Below, piece after piece: positions 55,784 through 64,000 of a DNA stretch of 64,000 nt. Position numbers and translations under genes: made by a program. The notes beneath the pieces are model-generated. The model made no database searches, was not told the DNA's origin, and saw nothing but the letters and a program-made list of their open reading frames with translations. This DNA is from Cytophagales bacterium Alg240-R148 (GTDB lineage Bacteria > Bacteroidota > Bacteroidia > Cytophagales > Cyclobacteriaceae), in contig LS999827.1 of the NCBI GenBank assembly GCA_900537185.1, positions 315,001-379,000 of the forward strand, in the 5' to 3' direction. Position 1 is the first letter of the stretch. Every line of letters begins with the position of its first letter.

Positions 55784-58158
55784 TCCAACTTCTTCACTGT
55801 AATTTCTTGTTTTGGGATAGGTACTTCTACATTTTGCTCTTGGAAGGCTTTGTAAATGGCTATCGCCAAGTTGCTCTTGGTTCCCATGCCCACTCCAAAA
55901 GGAGTCCAAAAAAGCAATCTAAACTCTAACGCACTATCGCCAAAACCTTCAAACAGACCCAACGGGTTGGGCTCTGGCAATACATTTTCATTTTTCATGG
56001 CCTCGGCCTTCATAATGCTTATGACCAATTCTGGATCTTGGTTGTAGGAGGTTTTGAAACGCAACTCCTGTCTTTTGAGTTTATCACTTAAAGTCCAATT
56101 GATTAGCTCCTTGGAAATCAGATCGCCATTTGGCACCACCACTTCTGCCCCAGTAAACGTTTTTATTTTACTTGAACGCACGCCAATTTCGGTTACATCT
56201 CCGATTAAAGTGCCCACTTCAATGGTATCGCCCACCTTTAATGGCCTTTCATAGGTTATGACCAGTCCTGAAATAAAATTCATAATAATTCCTTGAAGCC
56301 CAAAACCTATACCTACCCCTAAAGCAGAAAAGATCAAGCTTACGTCGTCCCAATTGATGCCAAAGCCAAAAACGGCCAAGAAAATACCTAGAGTAATAAT
56401 AACATAATAAACTGTAGTGGATATCGAGTTGGAAAGACTGGCCTTAATTTTCAAACGCTGCATCACCTCTTCTTCAAGAAGGTAGCGAACCAGTTTGCCA
56501 ATGTAAAAACTCCCAATTACCATGATAAAAAAAGATACCACGGCCATCACTGAAATAGTGACCGTCCCAAAAACCCATTCTCTATTTAAAATGGCATCTA
56601 AATAGGCCACTACATCTTCATAAATGTCAAACTGGGTCAAAACACCCTTAATAATTAAAAGGGATATGATGACATTCAAAGACTTATGAATAAACAACAG
56701 CACCGTTTTTCGATTGTTACCAACAAAAGCTATCCCAGACAAAGGCAAAACATAAGTGGCCAAGATTAAAATCGATTCCAGTATTTTAAAAACAACCAAG
56801 ATCAGAACCATAACGCCCACACTTCCTATGGCTCCAGATAAAACATGCAAGCTGAACAACGCATAACCTAGCCCATTTAACACAATTGAAGCTACCGCGC
56901 CTACTATTAATAAGAAGTTTGCAAAAGTAAATAACTGCATCCACCCCAAGGCCATTTGGTCTTTGAGAGCCCGCTTAACCTTACCCCCTACTACCCCCAT
57001 ACCCAGTACAATTCCAGAAATAACTAACATTAAGATCCTGGATTCCAAAAACACTGGGTTGACATGCGCAATTGCAAAATCGAGCAAAATAAGTAATATA
57101 AAGGCAACGGTCAGCCAAGTAGAATACTTAAAGGTCAGAGATTTCATTAAAAGAAACAATGGCAGCAACAAAACCAACATGTAGATCGACCGAACCGAAT
57201 TGGGACAGTCTACATACAACCAATTAAACATCAAGGAGAATACTAAAAAGGCGGAGGCCATTTTATAGCGATAAAAGAGTTTGACGTTAAAATTGGACAA
57301 CAAGGCTTTGAATTCTTTTACTTCATCCAAATGTTTGCCCAAAAAACCCATCAACACATAAATAATTAGCACCAATAACACGTGGTACATTAACTTACTC
57401 CCATTGAATGTAAAGTAGGTTTTGGTTGATTCGAAGTCTCTTACAAGGGCAATTTTAAGCTGAGTATACAACCCAACGGTATCCCGCTCCACATACCGCA
57501 ATTCTAAAAAATTAGGCGCTTCTTTTACAAAAATACTTATCGCCCTCTTTTTATTGGCTTCTTCAATAATTTCAAGTTGGGCATCTATCAAAGAAGAGGT
57601 TTTTGACATCCCTTCTAAGTACGTCAGAATGTCATTCTGCCTGGTTTTCAGGTGGTTGTTTTGTTCTTGTAACAAAAGCAACGTCGTGTCTACTCTAAAA
57701 ACAATGGCCTCAGCAGTATTTTGGGATAAAGAATCTTTGGTCAATTTCCAAACGTTAAAATGATGTTCCAATTCATCTTCCTGGGTATCCAATGATTCTA
57801 GTTGAGATAGTGTTTTCTCTTGTATTTTAGATAGTGCATTTTTGTTAGCGGACAAAAAGGCTACTGCACTTTCTTGATTGGCGTACCCTCCAACATTGTT
57901 AACAGTATCCAAATAGGTGTTTACAAAAGCATTAATAGTATCTTTTACCCGCAAAGCCAATTCAAATTCGGGGTCTAAAATTTCCGTTTTGTTAATGACC
58001 GTTCTAATATCTTTTAAGCGGTCTTGAACCTCTTTGGCTTGCTGGGTGATATAAGAAGTGCCAATAGGTGTTATTGCAACGGAATCCTGAGGGGCTTCTT
58101 GCCCATAGGTCCAGCCAAAATTGAGCAGTAATATTAATAATAGGAACTTAATTTTCAT
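55780..58158 (-). CDS. MscS-type mechanosensitive channel with long membrane N-terminus
   Basis: 792 residues from the ATG at 58158, which gives the signal peptide MKIKFLLLILLLNFGWTYG; the longer frame to 58206 is disfavoured. A periplasmic helical region (residues about 25-245) is followed by about ten membrane helices and the MscS core: SLIFSALGVGIGFGLQGIIMNFISG (pore helix TM3) and VGDTIEVGTLIGDVTEIGVRSSKIKTFTGAEVVVPN (beta domain). This resembles the large MscK/YbdG-type osmotic channels. Gap to the MarC gene start is 117 bases. Confidence 0.92.
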   Translation of the reverse strand: MKIKFLLLILLLNFGWTYGQEAPQDSVAITPIGTSYITQQAKEVQDRLKDIRTVINKTEILDPEFELALRVKDTINAFVNTYLDTVNNVGGYANQESAVAFLSANKNALSKIQEKTLSQLESLDTQEDELEHHFNVWKLTKDSLSQNTAEAIVFRVDTTLLLLQEQNNHLKTRQNDILTYLEGMSKTSSLIDAQLEIIEEANKKRAISIFVKEAPNFLELRYVERDTVGLYTQLKIALVRDFESTKTYFTFNGSKLMYHVLLVLIIYVLMGFLGKHLDEVKEFKALLSNFNVKLFYRYKMASAFLVFSLMFNWLYVDCPNSVRSIYMLVLLLPLFLLMKSLTFKYSTWLTVAFILLILLDFAIAHVNPVFLESRILMLVISGIVLGMGVVGGKVKRALKDQMALGWMQLFTFANFLLIVGAVASIVLNGLGYALFSLHVLSGAIGSVGVMVLILVVFKILESILILATYVLPLSGIAFVGNNRKTVLLFIHKSLNVIISLLIIKGVLTQFDIYEDVVAYLDAILNREWVFGTVTISVMAVVSFFIMVIGSFYIGKLVRYLLEEEVMQRLKIKASLSNSISTTVYYVIITLGIFLAVFGFGINWDDVSLIFSALGVGIGFGLQGIIMNFISGLVITYERPLKVGDTIEVGTLIGDVTEIGVRSSKIKTFTGAEVVVPNGDLISKELINWTLSDKLKRQELRFKTSYNQDPELVISIMKAEAMKNENVLPEPNPLGLFEGFGDSALEFRLLFWTPFGVGMGTKSNLAIAIYKAFQEQNVEVPIPKQEITVKKLD

Positions 58159-58274
58159 GTTTGGTCTATGTACAACTATTAAATTAAGGTATTTAAGTCT
58201 GAACAAAAATTATATCCAGTAAAAACTATAACAAGTTATGACCGGCAATAACAATTAAAAAACTTTGGACCCAA

Positions 58275-58892
58275 TTAAAGCTCAAAACCCAACTTTATTC
58301 CTTCAATTAGCATTCCTACACCCATAATCGATAAAATGAACCCCATTAGTTTGGCAATGACCTGGATAATGTCTTGCCCTATTTTATCAATAATCCAATT
58401 GCTCACACGAAAAGCAGCATAGGTCATAACCACCATCAAAGCAAATATGCCAATAACTATTCCAATATGCAGGACATCTCCTTTGGTTACGTAGTTCATG
58501 GCCGTTACAATTGTACCCGGCCCAGCCAAAATTGGAATGGCCAGTGGCGAAACTGCAATGCCTTTGTCAATGTCTATTTTTTCTTGGCTATGCACTTTTG
58601 ATGGCCTCGAAACCAGCATTTCAAACCCTATATAAAAAAGTAATATCCCCCCCGTAATTTTAAATGCGGGAATGGTAATTCCAAAGGCCATAAAAATAAA
58701 CTTCCCCATCAACAAAAAGCAGACGACAATAATAAAAGCAATGATACATGCTTTTGAAGCGATGCTCTTTTGACTTTTCGCATCGCTACCCTGCACCAAA
58801 CCGATGAATACAGGTGTATTGGCAATGGGGTTCATCACTGCGAAAAAGCCCATGAATACGGAAAAAGCAAATGTTACAAGATCTTCGTGCAT
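58275..58892 (-). CDS. MarC family integral membrane protein
   Basis: 205 residues from the ATG at 58892 (MHEDLVTFAFSVFMGFFAV); a longer frame starting with TTG at 58916 overlaps the gcvP terminator and is rejected. Six hydrophobic segments with MNPIANTPVFIGL, KITGGILLFYIGFEML, and the loop SPLAIPILAGPGTIVTAMN are the MarC family signature. The function of the family is not settled. Confidence 0.92.
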   Translation of the reverse strand: MHEDLVTFAFSVFMGFFAVMNPIANTPVFIGLVQGSDAKSQKSIASKACIIAFIIVVCFLLMGKFIFMAFGITIPAFKITGGILLFYIGFEMLVSRPSKVHSQEKIDIDKGIAVSPLAIPILAGPGTIVTAMNYVTKGDVLHIGIVIGIFALMVVMTYAAFRVSNWIIDKIGQDIIQVIAKLMGFILSIMGVGMLIEGIKLGFEL

Positions 58893-58900
58893 ATAAAGTA

Positions 58901-58932
58901 AAAAAGCCACTCTCAATGTTAAGAGTGGCTTT
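58901..58932 (-). terminator. Intrinsic terminator after gcvP
   Basis: AAAAAGCCACTCT (58901-58913) with AGAGTGGCTTT (58922-58932). On the minus strand the stem ends in a TTTTTT run. It is 20 bases past the gcvP stop at 58953 and 9 bases before the MarC start. Confidence 0.85.
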
Positions 58933-58952
58933 AAATTAATAAATTTTATTGA

Positions 58953-61838
58953 TTATGCCTCCATTTCTGCAAAAGCCTCCGTAGGAAGGCAACTACAAAC
59001 CAAATTTCTATCGCCATAAGCATTGTCAATTCTGCTTACAGATGGCCAGAACTTATTCATTTTCACATACGGCAAAGGGTAAGCAGCTTTGGCACGGCTG
59101 TATGGGTAACTCCAATTGTCGTCCATCACTACATCTGCTGTATGTGGTGCGTTTTTGAGCACATTTTGTATAGCATCTGCCTTACCATCAATAACTTCTT
59201 GTACTTCTGCTCTAATGCTTAACAACGCGTCGCAAAAGCGATCCAATTCTACTTTAGTTTCACTTTCTGTAGGTTCAATCATTAAAGTCCCTGGTACCGG
59301 AAAGGATACAGTTGGAGCATGGAAACCATAGTCCATCAAACGCTTGGCAATATCTTCTACTTCTACTCCATGTTTCTTGAAATCTCGACAATCGACAATC
59401 ATTTCATGGGCACACCTCCCATAGGTGCCGGTATACAGAATTTCGAATTGCGTAGACAACCGTTCTTTCATATAATTGGCATTCAAAATTGCCATTTTTG
59501 TTGCATTGGTCAACCCTTCTGCTCCCATCATGGCAATATAGGCATACGAAATGGTCAGAATGCTTGCGCTGCCCCAGGGAGCTGCAGAGATGGCAGAAAT
59601 AGCTTCTTCCCCTCCTGCCTCAACAATTGGACTTCCCGGAAGAAATGGAACCAGTTGTTTCGCAACACATATTGGCCCCATTCCAGGTCCTCCACCACCA
59701 TGTGGGATACAAAATGTTTTGTGTAAGTTCAAATGACAAACATCGGCTCCAATAGCACCTGGGCTGGTCAATCCAACTTGTGCGTTCATGTTGGCGCCAT
59801 CCATGTATACTTGTCCTCCATTTTCATGGATGATACTACAAATCTCAACGATACTTTCTTCAAAAACACCATGCGTAGATGGGTAAGTTACCATTAACGC
59901 CGCTAAATTGTCTTTGTTTTCTTCTGCTTTAGTTCTTAAATCTTCTACATCGATGTTCCCTTTATCATCGCATTGCACCAACAATACTTTTTGGCCAGCC
60001 ATTACTGCACTTGCCGGGTTCGTTCCATGAGCAGAAGTTGGAATGATGGTTACATTTCTATGCCCTTCGCCTCTGCTTTCATGGTAGGCTTTGATCACCA
60101 TAAGCCCTGCATACTCGCCTTGCGCACCTGAATTAGGCTGCAAGGAAGTTCCAGCAAAACCCGTGATTTCTGTCAGCCAATCTTCTAAATTTTTAAACAA
60201 TTCATGGTATCCGGCAGCTTGTTCCGACGGAACAAAAGGGTGGATTTGGCCAAACTCAGGCCAGGATACTGGAATCATTTCTGAAGTTGCATTCAACTTC
60301 ATGGTACAGGACCCCAAAGAAATCATGGAGTGCACCAAGGATAAATCTTTGTTTTCCAAGTATTTAATATACCGAAGCATGTCGTGCTCCGAATGGTACT
60401 TGTGGAATACTTCGTGTGTTAAAAAGTCCGATTTTCTAACCAAGGCATCGGGCCAGTTGATCGATAAGTTTTGGGCTTCGCCGGCTGCGTCAAACCCACT
60501 CTTTTTCGCTGCAACTTCAGCAAAAATTGCCAATACATCTTGTACATCGGCAAGTGTTGTGGTTTCATCCAAAGAAATGCCCACCGCTGCATCAAAGTAC
60601 CTAAAATTTATTTTATTGGCCTCACTTAATTTTTTTAATTCCGCCAACTGATTGCTTTCTACTTTCAGGGTGTCAAAAAACACACTGTTGCGCTGTTTGT
60701 ACCCTAAAGCCGCCAATCCTTTGTCTAACAATTGTGTAAGCCCATGCACCCTTGTAGCTATATTTTTCAACCCTTCTGGGCCATGGTACACCGCGTACAT
60801 TCCGGCCATAACGCCCAACAGTACTTGTGCTGTACAAATATTAGAGGTTGCCTTTTCTCTTTTAATATGTTGCTCTCTTGTTTGCAAGGCCATTCTGTAT
60901 CCATTCTTGCCTTTTGCATCCAAAGAAGCCCCTATAATTCTTCCTGGTATTTGTCGTTTGTACGCTTCTCGTGTAGCTAAAAATGCTGCATGTGGCCCTC
61001 CAAAGCCAAGTGGCACTCCAAACCGCTGGCTTGTTCCTACCACAACGTCTGCACCCATATCACCTGGAGGCGTTAACAAAGTTAAGGCCAGTAAATCGGT
61101 TGCAACCGCCACCAACACATTGTTTTCATGCGCCGATGCAATGAAAGAAGCATGGTCAATTGCCAACCCATCGCTGTTCGGATATTGCACCAACACAGCA
61201 TATAAATCCGGGTTGGTTAAATCTAAGGAACCAACATTACCCACCTCAAGGTTGATACCATTCGAGTTCGCTCTGGTTCTTATAATATCAATGGTCTGTG
61301 GGAAGGTGTTTTCGTCCACAAAAAAAGTGTTGGCTTTCTTTTTAGGTCCTTTAGAAACCCCAGCCAACATGTGCATGGCCTCGGCCGCTGCCGTACCTTC
61401 ATCCAACAAAGAGGCGTTAGCCAAATCCATTCCAGTTAATTCTGAAACCATTGTTTGGAAGTTCACCAATGCTTCCAGCCTGCCTTGGGCAATTTCTGCT
61501 TGATAAGGGGTGTAAGCGGTATACCAACCTGGATTTTCAAGAATGTTTCTCAATATAACTGGAGGCACAACGGTATTGGCATAACCAAGACCAATGTACG
61601 ATCTAAAAATTTGGTTTTTAGAAGCTAAAGTTTTGAATGATTCTATAAATTCACTTTCTGTCTGAGCATCAGGTAAACCCAGCCCTTTTTCAGATCTAAT
61701 TGCCTGAGGAACGGTCTGATTGATTAACTCTTCTACAGATTCGGCTTTCACAGTAGCCAACATTTCGTTGATTTGACTGGCATCAGGTCCGTTGTGCCTG
61801 TCTTCAAACTTCTCAAAGTTGTTAACGTTAATTTTCAT
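58953..61838 (-). CDS. gcvP: Glycine dehydrogenase (decarboxylating), P protein
   Basis: 961 residues, the single-chain form. N-terminal half: [60 protein letters not shown]-terminal half: [15 protein letters not shown] and [20 protein letters not shown], where the Lys binds pyridoxal phosphate. It decarboxylates glycine and passes the methylamine to lipoylated H protein, later reoxidised by dihydrolipoyl dehydrogenase (encoded at 46.6 kb). gcvH and gcvT are not next to it, as is frequent in Bacteroidota. Own promoter and terminator. Confidence 0.98.
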   Translation of the reverse strand: MKINVNNFEKFEDRHNGPDASQINEMLATVKAESVEELINQTVPQAIRSEKGLGLPDAQTESEFIESFKTLASKNQIFRSYIGLGYANTVVPPVILRNILENPGWYTAYTPYQAEIAQGRLEALVNFQTMVSELTGMDLANASLLDEGTAAAEAMHMLAGVSKGPKKKANTFFVDENTFPQTIDIIRTRANSNGINLEVGNVGSLDLTNPDLYAVLVQYPNSDGLAIDHASFIASAHENNVLVAVATDLLALTLLTPPGDMGADVVVGTSQRFGVPLGFGGPHAAFLATREAYKRQIPGRIIGASLDAKGKNGYRMALQTREQHIKREKATSNICTAQVLLGVMAGMYAVYHGPEGLKNIATRVHGLTQLLDKGLAALGYKQRNSVFFDTLKVESNQLAELKKLSEANKINFRYFDAAVGISLDETTTLADVQDVLAIFAEVAAKKSGFDAAGEAQNLSINWPDALVRKSDFLTHEVFHKYHSEHDMLRYIKYLENKDLSLVHSMISLGSCTMKLNATSEMIPVSWPEFGQIHPFVPSEQAAGYHELFKNLEDWLTEITGFAGTSLQPNSGAQGEYAGLMVIKAYHESRGEGHRNVTIIPTSAHGTNPASAVMAGQKVLLVQCDDKGNIDVEDLRTKAEENKDNLAALMVTYPSTHGVFEESIVEICSIIHENGGQVYMDGANMNAQVGLTSPGAIGADVCHLNLHKTFCIPHGGGGPGMGPICVAKQLVPFLPGSPIVEAGGEEAISAISAAPWGSASILTISYAYIAMMGAEGLTNATKMAILNANYMKERLSTQFEILYTGTYGRCAHEMIVDCRDFKKHGVEVEDIAKRLMDYGFHAPTVSFPVPGTLMIEPTESETKVELDRFCDALLSIRAEVQEVIDGKADAIQNVLKNAPHTADVVMDDNWSYPYSRAKAAYPLPYVKMNKFWPSVSRIDNAYGDRNLVCSCLPTEAFAEMEA

Positions 61839-61893
61839 TTCACCAAGTGTATCTTTTTCTCCTTGTTCATTACATCCGTTCTGACACGGGCTA

Positions 61894-61901
61894 CAAAGGT
61901 A
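61894..61901 (-). promoter_or_regulatory. -7 element for gcvP
   Basis: The minus strand reads TACCTTTG, a full match to TAnnTTTG, 56 bases upstream of the gcvP ATG at 61838. The implied leader is about 48 bases. No riboswitch-like structure was visible in it. Confidence 0.6.
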
Positions 61902-62013
61902 GAATTTATTTATAAAAGTTATGATCCATTATTAACCTATTATTATGTTTTTTTACCAACATCCATCCCGAAAGGACTTCTCATTGGTAGCTGGTTCGAA
62001 TAGGACTACCAGA

Positions 62014-62541
62014 TTATATAAAACGGGGGTCTGATTCCATTATTTGGCCACAGTTGTTGCAGGTTCTGGAAGCTACTGATCCGTAAAACTCTTTGAATCT
62101 AGGTTGGAAATCTTTCTCCACATTGGTCAGGTGGAAATAGGCTTCATGCAGTTTGTTGTTGCATGCATCACAATACCAAAGTAAGCCATCTGTATGGGCT
62201 TCCGAACGTTTTCTTTCTATCACAAGACCGATGGTATTTTCTCCTCTAATTGGTGAGTGGGGTATTCGAGCTGGAAGCAAAAACATTTCTCCTTCTTTTA
62301 TCTCTATGTCCTGGGCCTTCCCATCTACCTGAATCCGAACAGTAATATTGCCTTCTATTTGATAAAAAAGTTCTTCCGTTTCATTAAAATGATAGTCTTT
62401 TCTGGCATTTGGGCCGCCTACGACCATTACGATATAGTCTCCAGCATCTTTGTATAAATTTTTATTGGCCACTGGAGGTTTGAGTGTATCTCTATTTTCA
62501 TCAATCCATTGCTGGAGGTTAAATGGTTTTGTTATGGACAT
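62014..62541 (-). CDS. 3-Hydroxyanthranilate 3,4-dioxygenase
   Basis: 175 residues from the ATG at 62541 (MSITKPFNLQQWID); a longer frame to 62580 is less likely. Metal ligands fit the family: H51 and E57 in HFNETEEL, H95 in PARIPHSP. The second, rubredoxin-like iron site is present as CDAC and CNNC near the C-terminus, as in bacterial homodimeric enzymes. It opens the ring of 3-hydroxyanthranilate on the kynurenine route to NAD or to catabolism. Other kynurenine genes are not adjacent here. Confidence 0.94.
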   Translation of the reverse strand: MSITKPFNLQQWIDENRDTLKPPVANKNLYKDAGDYIVMVVGGPNARKDYHFNETEELFYQIEGNITVRIQVDGKAQDIEIKEGEMFLLPARIPHSPIRGENTIGLVIERKRSEAHTDGLLWYCDACNNKLHEAYFHLTNVEKDFQPRFKEFYGSVASRTCNNCGQIMESDPRFI

Positions 62542-62792
62542 AGTATAAGGGTTTATTAATTTGCAATAAATATACTGCATCTCCCTTATTGTTCAAAACA
62601 AGAGTACTGCGATTGTTGGTAAAAAATGAGGCCCGTTTCAAGCCGGGGAGTGTTGGGTAAAATACCGTGTATTAAATTCTCTTAACTCGGCAATAGAAAA
62701 TACGGTAAACCAGATGTACCAAAACCTGAAACACTAGAAGCTCCAGTTGTATGAAGCCCAGCACGTTTAACACCACATCCTGCTTACATTTC

Positions 62793-63149
62793 TTAAACCC
62801 TATTCATGGTAGTAACCAATTGATGGTTGGTAAATGGCTTTACTATATAACTTTTAGCACCTAAGCTCATCCCTTCGTCAATAACGGCTTCTTGGCCGAC
62901 AGCACTAATTATTATAACTTTCGATTCCAGCCCTTCTTCTTTGTAAATCTTTAATATATCTGTACCAATCATATCGGGTAAAATATTGTCCAAAGTAATT
63001 ATGTCAGGTTCCAGTTCTATGGCCAAATCGATGGCCTCCTCTCCATTAGTTGCTTGTCCTACCACTTTAAACCCCGCTTCCTCCAAAGCATCTTTTATAA
63101 TTGTCCTCATATACAGCGAATCATCTACTATCAATACATTCCTGCTCAT
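62793..63149 (-). CDS. cheY: CheY-like response regulator
   Basis: 118 residues, a stand-alone receiver: LIVDDSLYMRTII, phospho-acceptor in DIITLDNILPD, T/S in IIISAVGQ, Lys in IVKPFTNHQLV. The first 29 bases overlap the end of cheD, so the two are translationally coupled. CheY would pass the chemotaxis signal to a motility apparatus. No flagellar gene is visible; gliding motility is a possible user. Intergenic 62581-62792 holds nothing I can support. Confidence 0.9.
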   Translation of the reverse strand: MSRNVLIVDDSLYMRTIIKDALEEAGFKVVGQATNGEEAIDLAIELEPDIITLDNILPDMIGTDILKIYKEEGLESKVIIISAVGQEAVIDEGMSLGAKSYIVKPFTNHQLVTTMNRV

Positions 63150-63627
63150 ATCTGTAATTTTTAATTATCCTACCTCCTTTAATTATTTGAAAACCACCGG
63201 TATCGGTTAAAAAATTTATGGAACGGCTTTCATGCCCTCCTACGTTTTCATATGCCATGAAAATTCCTTTTTCAAGCATTTGGTGTTTAACGGCCAAAAT
63301 GTTGCTGTTACCAATTTCAAACCGCGCATGTTTTATAACCTCGGCTCCACCAATAACAACTGCTTTGATGTGCTTCAATGGACTTCCTAACTTTTTAAAT
63401 AACACCAATTGGTTGTTAATAGCAAAATCAGCATATGCCCCTTTTCCAAAGCCAAATTTATTTCCTTTTCTCTCTGGCAATGCTATGTGCACCCCTCCTC
63501 CTATTCTAAGGTATTTATCAAATAGAAATACCCCTACACAAGAACCAAGGCCAACAATGGAAATAATATTTGGCTGATCCGTAACATAGTATTGACCAAT
63601 ATTCAGAAAAACTCTTTTTCTATGCAT
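63121..63627 (-). CDS. cheD: Chemoreceptor glutamine deamidase CheD
   Basis: 168 residues. The catalytic Cys is in GLGSCVGVFLFD (C30) and His in GGGVHIALP (H47); KHARFEIGNSNILAV and YENVGGHESRSINFLTDTGGFQI match later family blocks. CheD deamidates glutamines of chemoreceptors and binds CheC/CheY-P. Its 3' end overlaps cheY by 29 bases. The rest of the chemotaxis operon would lie beyond the right edge. Confidence 0.92.
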   Translation of the reverse strand: MHRKRVFLNIGQYYVTDQPNIISIVGLGSCVGVFLFDKYLRIGGGVHIALPERKGNKFGFGKGAYADFAINNQLVLFKKLGSPLKHIKAVVIGGAEVIKHARFEIGNSNILAVKHQMLEKGIFMAYENVGGHESRSINFLTDTGGFQIIKGGRIIKNYRYEQECIDSR

Positions 63628-63732
63628 GGCTCCTTCGTTCTAACGGCTAAATGCTTTGGACATAAAAAAGATACAGGAAGTTACTTTTCTACAAACCAAC
63701 GAAAGGGCCAGCAACCTTACTGACCCTCATTA

Positions 63733-63855
63733 TTAACCTATATTCACCGTATTTAGCACTTCAACAACTACCTGATTTATTTCCAATCGATAGTTTATTC
63801 TAATCCAAAAAGGTTTGCGAATAACCAGCTCCGCCATCCCCTTTTCTTTTTTCAT
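63733..63855 (-). CDS. Small ORF, 40 residues
   Basis: ATG at 63855-63853 directly follows the TAG of the partial ORF at the edge, with no gap. The product starts MKKEKGMAELVIRKPFWIRI and ends QVVVEVLNTVNIG. Its direction, placement next to cheD and start-stop junction are consistent with translation, but the composition is ordinary and I do not recognise it. A frameshifted tail of the upstream gene is another possibility. Confidence 0.35.
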   Translation of the reverse strand: MKKEKGMAELVIRKPFWIRINYRLEINQVVVEVLNTVNIG

Positions 63856-64000
63856 CTATAAAGAACGTCCATAATCCCTGGCTGTCCTTTCAGATAATTT
63901 CAAAGAAAAATCGTCGACCAATAAACGTTCATACTTATTCTTATAATGGTTGGACACTTTTTGTGCTGGCGACAACTGTTCTGCTATTAATTCCCTATAT
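63856..64000 (-). CDS. C-terminal part of an unrecognised gene at the right edge
   Basis: An open minus-strand frame enters from the right edge and ends at the TAG at 63856-63858. It reads YRELIAEQLSPAQKVSNHYK, continues with KNKYERLLVDDFSLKLSERT and ends RDYGRSL. Soluble and charged; no family is recognisable in about 47 residues. Same strand as cheD and cheY, so it may be a chemotaxis gene. Confidence 0.5.
   Translation of the reverse strand, partial: YRELIAEQLSPAQKVSNHYKNKYERLLVDDFSLKLSERTARDYGRSL

Noticed and set aside
58892-58916. Longer MarC start with TTG
   Set aside because: It overlaps the gcvP terminator stem; the ATG at 58892 gives a normal MarC N-terminus.
60652-61503. 283-codon ORF antisense to gcvP
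   Set aside because: Shadow of a highly conserved housekeeping gene; no promoter or domain.

Overview
The window reads as a chromosomal segment of a Bacteroidota bacterium, most likely a marine or soil member of the Cytophagales. Supporting signs are three LytS-type kinase/LytTR regulator pairs, two secreted proteins ending in type IX secretion (T9SS) C-terminal sorting domains, many lipoproteins, a DUF5916 outer-membrane protein, a DUF4105 protein, several promoters with the Bacteroidota -7 element TAnnTTTG, and few Shine-Dalgarno sequences. No rRNA, tRNA, CRISPR array or intact insertion sequence was seen.

Layout. 1-10.4 kb: a truncated orphan gene, LytS/LytTR pair 1, typA, a radical SAM/SPASM protein, a BaiN-like flavoprotein, a DUF4105 membrane protein, a small orphan, a lipoprotein, and LytS/LytTR pair 2. 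10.6-12.8 kb: DUF5916 protein. 12.9-15.8 kb: a tightly overlapping three-gene operon (arylsulfotransferase-like protein, a 51-residue membrane protein, a membrane-anchored PAPS sulfotransferase). 16.1-23.3 kb: an accessory island of decayed and live cassettes. It holds hairpin repeats, the tail of a tyrosine recombinase, an AbiE-type toxin-antitoxin pair with its own operator half-sites, an attC-like foldback, a broken small gene, a Fic protein with an operator, a frameshifted AraC regulator beside a short-chain dehydrogenase, and a probable group II intron remnant.

23.3-30 kb: a parallel beta-helix lipoprotein, dnaK behind a sigma54-like promoter, an AraC regulator, a candidate small RNA, and a TPR/membrane/HTH regulator. 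30-41 kb: a minus-strand operon for secreted proteins, namely a giant subtilisin-like protease with T9SS tail, a protein built from seven nearly identical 77-residue repeats with T9SS tail, and a lipoprotein. 41-50 kb: an AsmA-like protein, a GH18 chitinase lipoprotein, fabG and lpd back to back, and LytS/LytTR pair 3. 50-64 kb: DUF2911 protein, MacB/FtsX-type permease, TPR histidine kinase, MscS channel, MarC protein, gcvP, 3-hydroxyanthranilate dioxygenase, cheY and cheD, and two edge ORFs.

The housekeeping genes (typA, dnaK, fabG, lpd, gcvP) are intact and standard. The sulfotransferase operon, the cassette island and the T9SS protease/repeat-protein operon are the accessory parts most worth a second look. 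All family calls come from reading motifs by eye; no database search was run.
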